Shown: positions 1-5,161 of the stretch, in pieces | How positions within the stretch are numbered: position 1 is the first letter of the stretch | Layout: the number at the start of each line of letters is the position of its first letter | Origin: an uncultured Porphyromonadaceae bacterium | Lineage (GTDB): Bacteria > Bacteroidota > Bacteroidia > Bacteroidales > Muribaculaceae | Assembly (NCBI GenBank): GCA_947174735.1 | Contig: CAMWKC010000178.1 | Coordinates: 1 to 5,161 of the forward strand | Reading direction: 5' to 3' | Length of the DNA stretch: 5,161 nucleotides | The notes under the pieces: model-generated | Told to the model about the DNA's origin: nothing | What the model saw: only the letters and a program-made list of their open reading frames with translations | Database searches by the model: none | Translations under genes and position numbers: made by a program

Positions 1-48
1 TCAACTTTTATTAGATTTTTCCTTATTTTGAGTCAACCTTTTTCAGAC
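1..48. repeat. Imperfect direct repeat at the window edge
   Basis: Bases 1-15 (TCAACTTTTATTAGA) and 33-47 (TCAACCTTTTTCAGA) align with a few differences at a spacing of 32 bases. On the minus strand they read TCTGAAAAAGGTTGA and TCTAATAAAAGTTGA. Short, nearly repeated T-rich or A-rich blocks like this can lie at insertion-sequence ends or protein-binding sites, but only two copies are visible and the left flank is cut off. The low-complexity T-runs make a chance match possible. Confidence 0.25.
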
Positions 49-139
49 CAATACATTCCCGACGAGCGTAGCGAGTACATTCTGTGTGATTCCCTTCACC
101 GTTAACAGAGTCATCTACTAAATATACGATTAATAGCAT
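23..139 (-). CDS. Possible 38-residue small protein or repeat-borne reading frame, function unknown
   Basis: An ATG at 139-137 opens a 38-codon frame that ends in TAA at 25-23. The product starts MLLIVYLVDDSVNGEG, continues NHTECTRYARREC and ends IGLKKVDSK. It has a short hydrophobic start (residues 2-8), a middle rich in Cys, Arg and acidic residues with two cysteines (21 and 29), and a basic tail. It lies 33 bases downstream of the GrpB stop codon in the same direction. No Shine-Dalgarno sequence precedes it; the upstream bases are AACAGAGAAATCA. I recognise no domain. A second frame over the same DNA (114-43, 23 residues starting MTLLTVKGITQNVL) is also open, so chance cannot be excluded. 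It could be a genuine microprotein, the broken end of a longer gene, or the readable part of a dispersed intergenic repeat. Confidence 0.22.
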   Translation of the reverse strand: MLLIVYLVDDSVNGEGNHTECTRYARRECIGLKKVDSK

Positions 140-153
140 TGATTTCTCTGTTA
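103..153. repeat. Inverted repeat, 8-bp arms, downstream of the GrpB gene
   Basis: TAACAGAG (103-110) and CTCTGTTA (146-153) are perfect inverted copies separated by 35 bases. They lie just after the last gene of the R-M operon, where a transcript end is expected. The long loop and the lack of a T-run after the second arm on the minus strand make this a poor intrinsic terminator. It may be incidental or part of the repeat-like segment at the left edge. Confidence 0.2.
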
Positions 154-171
154 TTATTCACAGATTATGTG

Positions 172-738
172 TTACTTTGTGTGCTTACATAGCGCCATCA
201 CCTTTTTCACAAATTCTGTCTTCGCTTCGGTGTAACCATCTCTGTTATGTCTGTATTTAGGGAGAAGACTTAGTTTCAGAGTCTCGTATTCTTTAGCTAT
301 ATTCGGATGCGATATGAGATAGTCGCGAAAATAAATTTCATCATTATCACCCGGCCGACGAAAATGAATATGAAACACTCGCTCCGCAAAACCCTGCGGA
401 GTGTAACCTTTGTTAAAACTCATACGGCTGTCAGAAGCTGACATACATATATAGTCATGGGTCTCCATAATAATTCTAAGCTTACTCCAATCAACATCTG
501 AAGGCATCTCTATTAAAATATCAATTATCGGCTTAGCCCAGATAGCAGGTACAGCAGTACTCCCTATATGGCTGATGACAGGCTCATAAGCGGTCAGCAT
601 TACTGTCAGACTTCTGATTTCTTCTTCTGCCCACTGCCTCCACTGAGGCTGATGAGGAGTCAGCATTATCGGAAACAACTCCCACAGTTCCTCCAGTGTC
701 ATTTCCTCAAGAGACTTTGACCTTTCAGTAAAATACAT
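172..738 (-). CDS. GrpB family protein (nucleotidyltransferase fold), third gene of the R-M operon
   Basis: This 188-residue protein belongs to the GrpB/UPF0157 family, which has a nucleotidyltransferase-like fold and no firmly established reaction. Visible family marks are the N-terminal block MTLEELWELFPI (residues 13-24), the core signature HIGSTAVPAIWAKPIIDI (57-74) with Gly59-Ser60 and Asp73, HIH at 123-125, FRDYL near 137-141, and YTEAKTEFV (169-177) near the C-terminus. Length is normal, so it looks intact. The usual nucleotidyltransferase DhD/DhE pair is not obvious: after Asp73 come Ile-Leu-Ile-Glu77. The start ATG shares one base with the methyltransferase stop codon (TAATG) and has no Shine-Dalgarno sequence, so translation probably depends on ribosomes finishing the methyltransferase gene. 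Its role beside an R-M system is not known; it could be an accessory factor or an unrelated passenger. The family call is sure, the function is not. Confidence 0.9.
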   Translation of the reverse strand: MYFTERSKSLEEMTLEELWELFPIMLTPHQPQWRQWAEEEIRSLTVMLTAYEPVISHIGSTAVPAIWAKPIIDILIEMPSDVDWSKLRIIMETHDYICMSASDSRMSFNKGYTPQGFAERVFHIHFRRPGDNDEIYFRDYLISHPNIAKEYETLKLSLLPKYRHNRDGYTEAKTEFVKKVMALCKHTK

Positions 739-1973
739 TAATCTACAGTACTATTTTTAACTTCAAAAAAATCATAATTGATAGATGATTCTACCTTATC
801 TTCTTCATTAGTATTATCAGAATCTAAATCATCAAACAGAGACCGTTCAATTTTTAACTCAGTTCTACTTTTGGGATTAACAGGGAGTTCAGACAAACGC
901 TTACTACCATTAGCCAATCTATTAATGATAGTAGAAATCGCAACATCTCCAATATCCACTCCAATCCAATCTCTGCCCAATTGCTCGGCCGCAATAAGTG
1001 TAGTACCGGAACCTGCAAAACAGTCTAAGACCAAGTCTCCGGGATTGGAAGAAGCTTCAATTATAAGTTTGAGCATATCTAAATTCTTTTCAGTCGGGTA
1101 GCCCGTTTGAAAAGAATTCTGATTATTTATGTCTAAGAAATCCAACCAAATATCTTGAACGGGGATACCTTTGCTTTGATCAAGATATATCTTTCTACGC
1201 GGGTTACCAGTTGATGACCAATAAATTTCATTATTAGCATCCATTTCATCAAGTCTATCGGGTGTATATTGCCAATGTTTTCCCGGAGGCGGCATCATAC
1301 CTCTCCATTCAGATCCAGTTGCTCCATTTCGAGTACCTGGTGCATGAATCGGAACCCTCTTATATCGTCTTCCTGTTTCAGGCTCAATAAACGGATACTC
1401 TTTTTTCTCCTTCTCAGATGTCCATGCATCGTAAGGTTTATTCCATATCGGATTATCTGATTTAGAATAAAAGAGAATATAATCAGAAATATTGCCAAAT
1501 GTTTTTTTAGTATAATTTTTCGACTTGCATTTCTTCCGAGTTATCATTCCACGAAAATTATTGGAACCAAAAATTTCGTCCATAAGTAATTTTACATGGA
1601 ATACCATTTTACTATCAAGATGGACATATATAGATCCATCATCTGATAGAAGTTCCCGAATAATTATAAGCCTCTCTTTCATAAAAGAAAGATATTCTTC
1701 ATTTGAAAACTTATCAGAATATGCAAACTCCTGATTACGATTCTCAAAGTCACCACCGGTATTATAGGGAGGGTCTATATATATCAATTTAACATGACCC
1801 TTTACAGAAGAATCATGAAGAAGATTCTGAAGAACTATTAAGTTATCAGCATGATACAGACGTTTAATGTGATTACGCGCTTTTCCAAACATTTTAATTA
1901 GTTTACAATTAGAAAAACGAGAAATTTCCATTAGACCATGAGTATTTTTATAAGACGAAGTTCCGACAGCCAT
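738..1973 (-). CDS. Site-specific DNA methyltransferase, beta class, probably adenine-N6
   Basis: This 411-residue enzyme should transfer a methyl group from S-adenosylmethionine to a base in a specific DNA site, protecting it from the neighbouring nuclease. Catalytic motif IV is DPPY (residues 67-70) in VKLIYIDPPYNTGGDF, followed by DGSIYVHLD (112-120). The SAM-binding motif I, DCFAGSGTT (317-325), and GVD (338-340) come afterwards, and GYPTEKN (291-297) precedes motif I. The order IV, then target-recognition region (about 145-285), then X and I defines the beta class (N6_N4_Mtase family). DPPY favours N6-adenine over N4-cytosine but does not prove it. The acidic tail after residue 380 is probably disordered. 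Start choice: the ATG overlaps the endonuclease stop as TAATG and is preceded by AGAAGGAAAG, one of the few good ribosome-binding sites here. Internal methionines 15 and 28 are less likely starts. The DNA is A+T-rich compared with the channel gene. The target sequence cannot be read from the protein. Confidence 0.93.
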   Translation of the reverse strand: MAVGTSSYKNTHGLMEISRFSNCKLIKMFGKARNHIKRLYHADNLIVLQNLLHDSSVKGHVKLIYIDPPYNTGGDFENRNQEFAYSDKFSNEEYLSFMKERLIIIRELLSDDGSIYVHLDSKMVFHVKLLMDEIFGSNNFRGMITRKKCKSKNYTKKTFGNISDYILFYSKSDNPIWNKPYDAWTSEKEKKEYPFIEPETGRRYKRVPIHAPGTRNGATGSEWRGMMPPPGKHWQYTPDRLDEMDANNEIYWSSTGNPRRKIYLDQSKGIPVQDIWLDFLDINNQNSFQTGYPTEKNLDMLKLIIEASSNPGDLVLDCFAGSGTTLIAAEQLGRDWIGVDIGDVAISTIINRLANGSKRLSELPVNPKSRTELKIERSLFDDLDSDNTNEEDKVESSINYDFFEVKNSTVD

Positions 1974-2869
1974 TACTTTCCTTCTAACCAGTTATTATTT
2001 ATACGCTCACTTAACATACGCAAAGTTATGACTCTTATACATTCCGCGTCTATACTCTCTAGTTTAGAATAATCATTCCACATTGACCCAAGTAATAAAC
2101 CAGGTCCGTCGTTAATAAAGATCACTTTAAGAAATATATTCGCTTTCTTTGCGTAGTCAATAATTTCCTTTGCACAATTCACATATCCTCCTGTTCGGTC
2201 ATCTTCCTGTGCCCCACCGCGATCTCCATCATACCGGGCTAAACCCACAGCACAAACGATTCCATCTTGATTTCTGATTAAAAAATCGACCGGACGCGAA
2301 TCATTAGGATAATCAGGAAAAACAGATCTTAATTGTATATCTATACCAGATCTTTCCGGACCTTCTATAGTATATTTTGGGAACTCTCTTCGAAACAAGT
2401 TAAAGAACTTTTCAGTAAGATCATATCCTTTCTGTCCTCTGGCCTTGTATTCCCAAAGAACAGCACATAATGCTTCATCAGGCATAGGTCGAGAGTCAAA
2501 AACAGCTTGAACTAAGTTGATTTTTCTAAAATATCTACCATATTGCTCACAAATCATAGACGTAAGAGATTTCTTTTTTAACATCTCAACAGGAGTCTGC
2601 GGACTAACGTATTTTCTAAATATACGGCATAACTGGATTCTCATCCATTGCTGTCGAACTTCAGAAATCTGTCGTATTAATACTTCAGATGATTCAGATG
2701 TACGAAGTAACTGTCCAAATAAAATAAGCACAGGTTTATATAACTCACAGGCATAAGCTAAAATATCTGGATAGAATTCACCGTCTGCCATCGTTATCCA
2801 ATTAGGTGCATCTTGTTTATATTCTGCAAAAGATTTCATGAGATACGAACTACAACTTCTAAGTAGCAT
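1973..2869 (-). CDS. Probable Type II restriction endonuclease partnered with the adjacent methyltransferase
   Basis: This 298-residue protein probably cuts DNA at sites left unmethylated by its partner. The main evidence is position: it is directly upstream of, and one base overlapping with, a beta-class methyltransferase. The C-terminal half also resembles a nuclease core. PVDFLIRN (194-200), a beta strand with Asp195, leads through a turn to a second strand, AVGLARYD (207-214), and then ARYDGDRGGAQEDDRTGG (211-228), dense in Asp, Glu and Arg. Further blocks are WEYKARGQKGYDLT (139-152) and INDGPGLLLGSMW (252-264). The canonical (D/E)xK of PD-(D/E)XK enzymes is missing where the second strand should carry it; Gly-Leu-Ala-Arg stands there. 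No transmembrane segment or signal peptide is seen. The N-terminal half (1-130) is mostly helical and may bind DNA. Start: ATG at 2869, but ATG at 2839 (Met11, MKSFAEYKQD) is an equal alternative; neither has a Shine-Dalgarno site. No named enzyme or cut site is claimed. Confidence 0.72.
   Translation of the reverse strand: MLLRSCSSYLMKSFAEYKQDAPNWITMADGEFYPDILAYACELYKPVLILFGQLLRTSESSEVLIRQISEVRQQWMRIQLCRIFRKYVSPQTPVEMLKKKSLTSMICEQYGRYFRKINLVQAVFDSRPMPDEALCAVLWEYKARGQKGYDLTEKFFNLFRREFPKYTIEGPERSGIDIQLRSVFPDYPNDSRPVDFLIRNQDGIVCAVGLARYDGDRGGAQEDDRTGGYVNCAKEIIDYAKKANIFLKVIFINDGPGLLLGSMWNDYSKLESIDAECIRVITLRMLSERINNNWLEGK
1976..1985 (-). promoter_or_regulatory. Shine-Dalgarno sequence of the methyltransferase gene
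   Basis: AGAAGGAAAG lies in the last codons of the endonuclease gene, with its AAGGA core five bases before the methyltransferase ATG. It supports the TAATG start at 1973 over internal starts. Bacteroidota genes often lack such sites, and neither the endonuclease nor the GrpB gene has one, so it may help the methyltransferase to be translated independently of upstream ribosomes. Confidence 0.55.
2021..2028 (-). promoter_or_regulatory. Putative internal promoter -7 element for the methyltransferase gene
   Basis: TAACTTTG, followed by C, matches the Bacteroides -7 consensus TAnnTTTG. It lies inside the 3' end of the endonuclease coding sequence, 48 bases before the methyltransferase ATG. The same nine bases stand before the channel gene and before the endonuclease gene. 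No good -33 TTG/TTTG box is seen about 20 bases upstream, but neither of the other two sites has one. It could let the methyltransferase be made without the nuclease. As the bases also encode protein, chance remains possible. Confidence 0.35.
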
Positions 2870-2877
2870 CTGAAAGC

Positions 2878-2904
2878 GACTAAGTCTTGTAACGCCTACT
2901 TAGG
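2878..2904. repeat. Small palindromes just upstream of the endonuclease start
   Basis: GACTAAGTC (2878-2886) and CCTACTTAGG (2895-2904) are each small palindromes. CTAAGT and ACTTAG within them also pair with each other as a 6-bp stem with a 12-base loop. They lie 9 to 35 bases upstream of the endonuclease ATG at 2869, in the probable mRNA leader. They could form a weak structure that limits nuclease translation, or bind a regulator, but arms this short occur often by chance. Confidence 0.25.
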
Positions 2905-2992
2905 ACATTAATTTTATTCAAGTTTTATTGTAATTTCACAAGTTGTTATTCTATTTTTCAGCCGTAATCAGATGGTTGACGTTACTTAAATG

Positions 2993-3000
2993 CAAAGTTA
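2993..3000 (-). promoter_or_regulatory. Putative promoter -7 element of the R-M operon
   Basis: TAACTTTG, followed by C at 2992, matches the Bacteroides -7 consensus TAnnTTTG. It lies 123 bases upstream of the endonuclease ATG at 2869 and downstream of the channel gene's probable terminator, which is where a separate R-M promoter should be. The -33 TTTG box is not recognisable at the usual spacing. It predicts a leader of about 115 bases. Confidence 0.45.
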
Positions 3001-3098
3001 ATTATTTTTCTGAGATTTTAGTATTTCTTCACCCACTTCTCATCAATAGTATTATTTATATTACTCAAAATCTTCTTTTTCCGGAATCTCTTTGCTGT

Positions 3099-3118
3099 TA
3101 TAACAAACTATAACAAAG
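3099..3118. repeat. Two tandem 10-bp AT-rich repeats with overlapping dyad symmetry
   Basis: TATAACAAAC (3099-3108) and TATAACAAAG (3109-3118) differ only in the last base and repeat with a 10-bp period, close to one helical turn. GTTATAAC (3097-3104) is a perfect 8-bp palindrome overlapping the first copy, and TGTTATA (3096-3102) can pair with TATAACA (3109-3115). The block directly follows the hairpin at 3120-3150 on the minus strand, so it may simply be the T-rich tail of a terminator. A same-face protein-binding site is an alternative. Confidence 0.35.
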
Positions 3119-3119
3119 C

Positions 3120-3150
3120 TCCCGATATGCTAATTATAAGTATATCGGGA
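3120..3150 (-). terminator. Hairpin, probable transcription terminator of the channel gene
   Basis: TCCCGATAT (3120-3128) and ATATCGGGA (3142-3150) form a perfect 9-bp stem. Two more pairs beyond one mismatch shorten the loop to seven bases. On the minus strand the hairpin comes 38 bases after the channel stop codon and is followed by GCTTTGTTATAGTTTGTTAT, which is T-rich but not a clean T-run. The location suits the end of the channel transcript. The imperfect T-run makes it a moderate rather than strong intrinsic terminator. Confidence 0.5.
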
Positions 3151-3187
3151 ACTTAGTCTAAATTATGTTACTTCAATTTTATATAGA

Positions 3188-5044
3188 TTACTGTTTCAGA
3201 TAGTCGGCCGGTATTGTACTGGCATTGCCGTCACGTCCGGCGAAATAGTGCGGCGACATAATTTCCACACCTGCTTCATTGAAGAAGTCCTGAATGTTCT
3301 GATGCAGATCGGAGTATATCTGGGCCAGATGGTCTACGTCTTTAATGTAGGCGTTAATCTGATAACAGGGATAATAGTCCTGCAATTCAGTTTCCAGAAC
3401 AAACGGCTTCGGGTGTTCGAGAACACCGGGTGTACTGCGTGCAGCATTAATCAGCAACTGGTGTATCTGTCGCCACGGAGCGTCATAACCGATAGTGACT
3501 GTAGTGTGGATAATCAGTCCGAACTGACGTGCCGAAGCACTATAGTTGACTGTATGCGACGACATGATAAATGAATTCGGAATCGTCACGACTTCGTTCT
3601 TGGGCGTACGCAGACGGGTTACAAACGGAGTCTTTTCCATCACATTACCTGTAGTATCATTGAGCTTGATACGGTCACCGATTTTGAACGGACGCATATA
3701 AGTGATTACAAGACCTGCGATGATATTGCCGATAACAGTGCTGGAGCCGAGCGAGATAATAAGACCGACGAACACAGAAATTCCCTGGAATACGCCCGAA
3801 TCGGCACCCGGCAGATAGGGATAAATCATCGCTATCATGAAGGCATACAGCAGAAAGCGTATGATATTGAATGTCGGCTGTGCCCAGTCAGGATAGAAAC
3901 CGGAAATCTTAAGTTTCTCATTTTCAATCTCACTGGCAATATATTTGAGACCTTTTATAATATACTTGATACAGTACCATATTACCAGAATGATAAACAG
4001 ATTCGGTATATATTCCACAACCGACCTTGCCACCATCTTAATAGGATTGATGATATAGAGGAATATAGTCAGAGCCAGTTTTTCGGTCTGTGGGAAAATA
4101 GCAAACAGCATCGGCACACTGAAAGTCAGCTGTACCAGCAGAATAAGATAACGAAAGATATTGCTAAAGAATATCAGTATCCGACCGAGCTGACGTGTAT
4201 TAAGCAGCTCATAATCACGTATGATAACCGGTTTCAGACGTTGCTGTTTGAAACGTATGATACGCCGGCGTAATTTGCGGAACAGATAGTTTGTCAGTTT
4301 AAACAGCGCATACTGTGCCACTAATACAAGTATGAACAGTACTGTCCGCTTGACTATCTGCCAGAAGCCATAATGATTCTGCAGGTGGTCGATTTTGTCA
4401 GCAAGTATAGGTTTGTACTGTTCGGCCAGTTCATGCCGCGATGTGCCTTGCCAGAGAGCATCTTTATCCGTGATAGTGACAAGTACTTTTTTACCGTACA
4501 TTATGTCTATATAGTCACCGTTTTCCAAGGTATAGACGGTGTCACGCTGTAGGCTCCTGCCTATTTTCACAAGGATCTCGTTAAGCATTTCGGCACGGTC
4601 AGCAGCAGAATACCCTCCCCTGTCGGCATAAAGCGTAAACAGCGTATCGCCATCTACAAGCACGGGTACACCCGGAGTTATCAGGCGCAGAGAATCTATG
4701 TAATGAAGCTGTTCAGCCAGTTTAAGAGAATCGGCTGTATGATTCTGACTACGGACATTCGCAAGCTCAGTACGGAGAAGCACCTCATTCATTTGCATCT
4801 CCTGTAACTGACGTGTCATCTCCTGCAGACGTGCGGAATCCTGTCTGTACCGTTCTTCGGCAGTCAGTGCTTCGTCCGGAAGAGAATCGGAACGAGCTTC
4901 ATTGAAAGCAGTACGGATAAATTCTTCAGCCTTCTCTAACAACTGAGCCTCGGTCTGAATACTGGAAAACAATATTCCTATCAGAATCAGGAAATAAACT
5001 GGTAAATGTTTCATGTCGAACTTATGTTTGGTATTCTGTTTCAT
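3188..5044 (-). CDS. Mechanosensitive ion channel, MscS family, with a large periplasmic N-terminal region
   Basis: This 618-residue inner-membrane protein should form a stretch-gated channel that releases solutes on hypo-osmotic shock. The order is: signal peptide about 11-33 (hydrophobic PVYFLILIGILF, likely cleaved near TEA); a charged coiled-coil region about 60-115; a small periplasmic domain about 124-225; membrane segments near 231-254, 287-316, 323-342, 345-369 and 390-411; then the pore helix about 417-448, containing SLGSSTVIGNIIAGLVITY. MRPFKIGDRIKL (450-461), TTGNVMEKTPFVTRLRT (464-480) and VVTIPNSFI (485-493) are the MscS beta-domain signature. The C-terminal cytosolic alpha/beta domain runs to about 600. 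At 618 residues it is about twice the length of E. coli MscS (286) and falls in the size range of extended MscS relatives. ATG at 5014 (Met11, MKHLPVYFL) would give a more standard signal peptide; neither start has a clear Shine-Dalgarno site. It looks intact and is unrelated in function to the R-M operon. Confidence 0.93.
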   Translation of the reverse strand: MKQNTKHKFDMKHLPVYFLILIGILFSSIQTEAQLLEKAEEFIRTAFNEARSDSLPDEALTAEERYRQDSARLQEMTRQLQEMQMNEVLLRTELANVRSQNHTADSLKLAEQLHYIDSLRLITPGVPVLVDGDTLFTLYADRGGYSAADRAEMLNEILVKIGRSLQRDTVYTLENGDYIDIMYGKKVLVTITDKDALWQGTSRHELAEQYKPILADKIDHLQNHYGFWQIVKRTVLFILVLVAQYALFKLTNYLFRKLRRRIIRFKQQRLKPVIIRDYELLNTRQLGRILIFFSNIFRYLILLVQLTFSVPMLFAIFPQTEKLALTIFLYIINPIKMVARSVVEYIPNLFIILVIWYCIKYIIKGLKYIASEIENEKLKISGFYPDWAQPTFNIIRFLLYAFMIAMIYPYLPGADSGVFQGISVFVGLIISLGSSTVIGNIIAGLVITYMRPFKIGDRIKLNDTTGNVMEKTPFVTRLRTPKNEVVTIPNSFIMSSHTVNYSASARQFGLIIHTTVTIGYDAPWRQIHQLLINAARSTPGVLEHPKPFVLETELQDYYPCYQINAYIKDVDHLAQIYSDLHQNIQDFFNEAGVEIMSPHYFAGRDGNASTIPADYLKQ

Positions 5045-5104
5045 GATGTATCACCGACAGAGCGCCTAATCGGGTCGGCATACGTTTGGTTGTCAAGATG
5101 TCAG

Positions 5105-5112
5105 CAAAGTTA
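5105..5112 (-). promoter_or_regulatory. Putative promoter -7 element of the channel gene
   Basis: TAACTTTG, followed by C at 5104, matches the Bacteroides -7 consensus TAnnTTTG and lies 61 bases upstream of the ATG at 5044. It is preceded by an A+T-rich stretch (5113-5150), as is usual for promoters. No obvious TTTG -33 box is seen about 20 bases upstream. Of the three copies of this element this is the most convincing, because it is intergenic and close to the start. Confidence 0.5.
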
Positions 5113-5161
5113 CAAAAAAATTTTATTATTTCGATTTTAGAAAGAATAACTTAGTCTTATG

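Larger units (their letters stand above)
2870..3187. other. Gene-free spacer between the channel gene and the R-M operon
   Basis: This 318-base A+T-rich spacer has no credible reading frame on either strand; in particular no small controller (C protein) gene is visible before the endonuclease. Reading in the direction of transcription, it holds a hairpin (3150-3120) that may end the channel transcript, two 10-bp AT-rich repeats (3118-3099), a TAACTTTGC element (3000-2992) that probably starts the R-M transcript, a leader of roughly 115 bases, and small inverted repeats just before the endonuclease ATG (2904-2878). I see no tRNA, CRISPR or insertion-sequence feature in it. Confidence 0.6.

Noticed and set aside
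43..114. Alternative 23-codon minus-strand frame starting MTLLTVKG
   Set aside because: It is very short, has no ribosome-binding site, and overlaps the longer 38-codon frame; at most one of them is likely to be real.
778..1101. Plus-strand open frame of 107 codons inside the methyltransferase gene
   Set aside because: It is antisense to a well-conserved methyltransferase with clear motifs, has a serine-rich low-complexity product, and no promoter or neighbour supports it.
1295..1498. Minus-strand 67-codon frame within the methyltransferase gene, and plus-strand frames at 1269-1460, 1525-1734 and 2517-2756
   Set aside because: These are short out-of-frame or antisense shadows of the methyltransferase and endonuclease genes, without motifs or start signals.
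738..1973. Type III Mod subunit
   Set aside because: The beta-class motif order and DPPY fit Type III Mod proteins, but the partner is a 298-residue protein without helicase motifs, not a large Res subunit, so a Type II system fits better.
2878..2886. GACTAAGTC before the endonuclease looks like a controller-protein C-box
   Set aside because: Known C-boxes pair GACT and AGTC around about three bases; here the half-sites are only one base apart, there is a single site, and no controller gene is found in the window.
3248..3574. Plus-strand open frame of 108 codons inside the channel gene
   Set aside because: It is antisense to the conserved MscS C-terminal domain and shows no recognisable domain.
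1..5161. CRISPR array, tRNA or rRNA genes
   Set aside because: No regularly spaced repeats, cloverleaf-like segments or rRNA-like sequence were seen on either strand.

Overview
The window reads as Bacteroidota DNA, most likely Bacteroidales; I cannot resolve the genus. Three things suggest this. The promoter-like element TAACTTTGC, which fits the Bacteroides -7 consensus TAnnTTTG, occurs three times on the minus strand. Shine-Dalgarno sequences are mostly absent. The MscS-type channel and GrpB proteins have the character of gut Bacteroidales homologues. All credible genes lie on the minus strand, so the map is best read from right to left.

From 5161 down to about 3100 is a resident-looking locus: a promoter element at 5105-5112, then a 618-residue MscS-family mechanosensitive channel (3188-5044) with a signal peptide and a long periplasmic coiled-coil region, then a hairpin at 3120-3150 that may end its transcript. 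A gene-free spacer (2870-3187) follows. It holds the hairpin, a pair of 10-bp AT-rich repeats and a second TAACTTTGC element.

From 2869 down to 172 is a tightly packed three-gene unit. It holds a probable Type II restriction endonuclease (1973-2869), a beta-class DNA methyltransferase with DPPY and FAGSGTT motifs (738-1973), and a GrpB-family nucleotidyltransferase-fold protein (172-738). Both junctions are one-base TAATG stop/start overlaps, so translation is probably coupled and the GrpB protein is physically part of the restriction-modification operon. A third TAACTTTGC lies inside the 3' end of the endonuclease gene, 48 bases before the methyltransferase start. It could give the methyltransferase its own promoter, which would suit an operon in which the toxic gene comes first and no controller gene is visible. 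The two R-M genes look clearly richer in A+T than the channel gene, consistent with horizontal acquisition.

The left end (1-171) has no long gene. It carries a possible 38-codon reading frame (23-139) and a pair of imperfect direct repeats at the extreme edge; it may be part of a dispersed repeat or a mobile-element remnant.

The most interesting points are the GrpB protein as a possible third component of an R-M system, the non-canonical active-site region of the endonuclease, and the putative internal methyltransferase promoter. The R-M system as such is a known kind of system.
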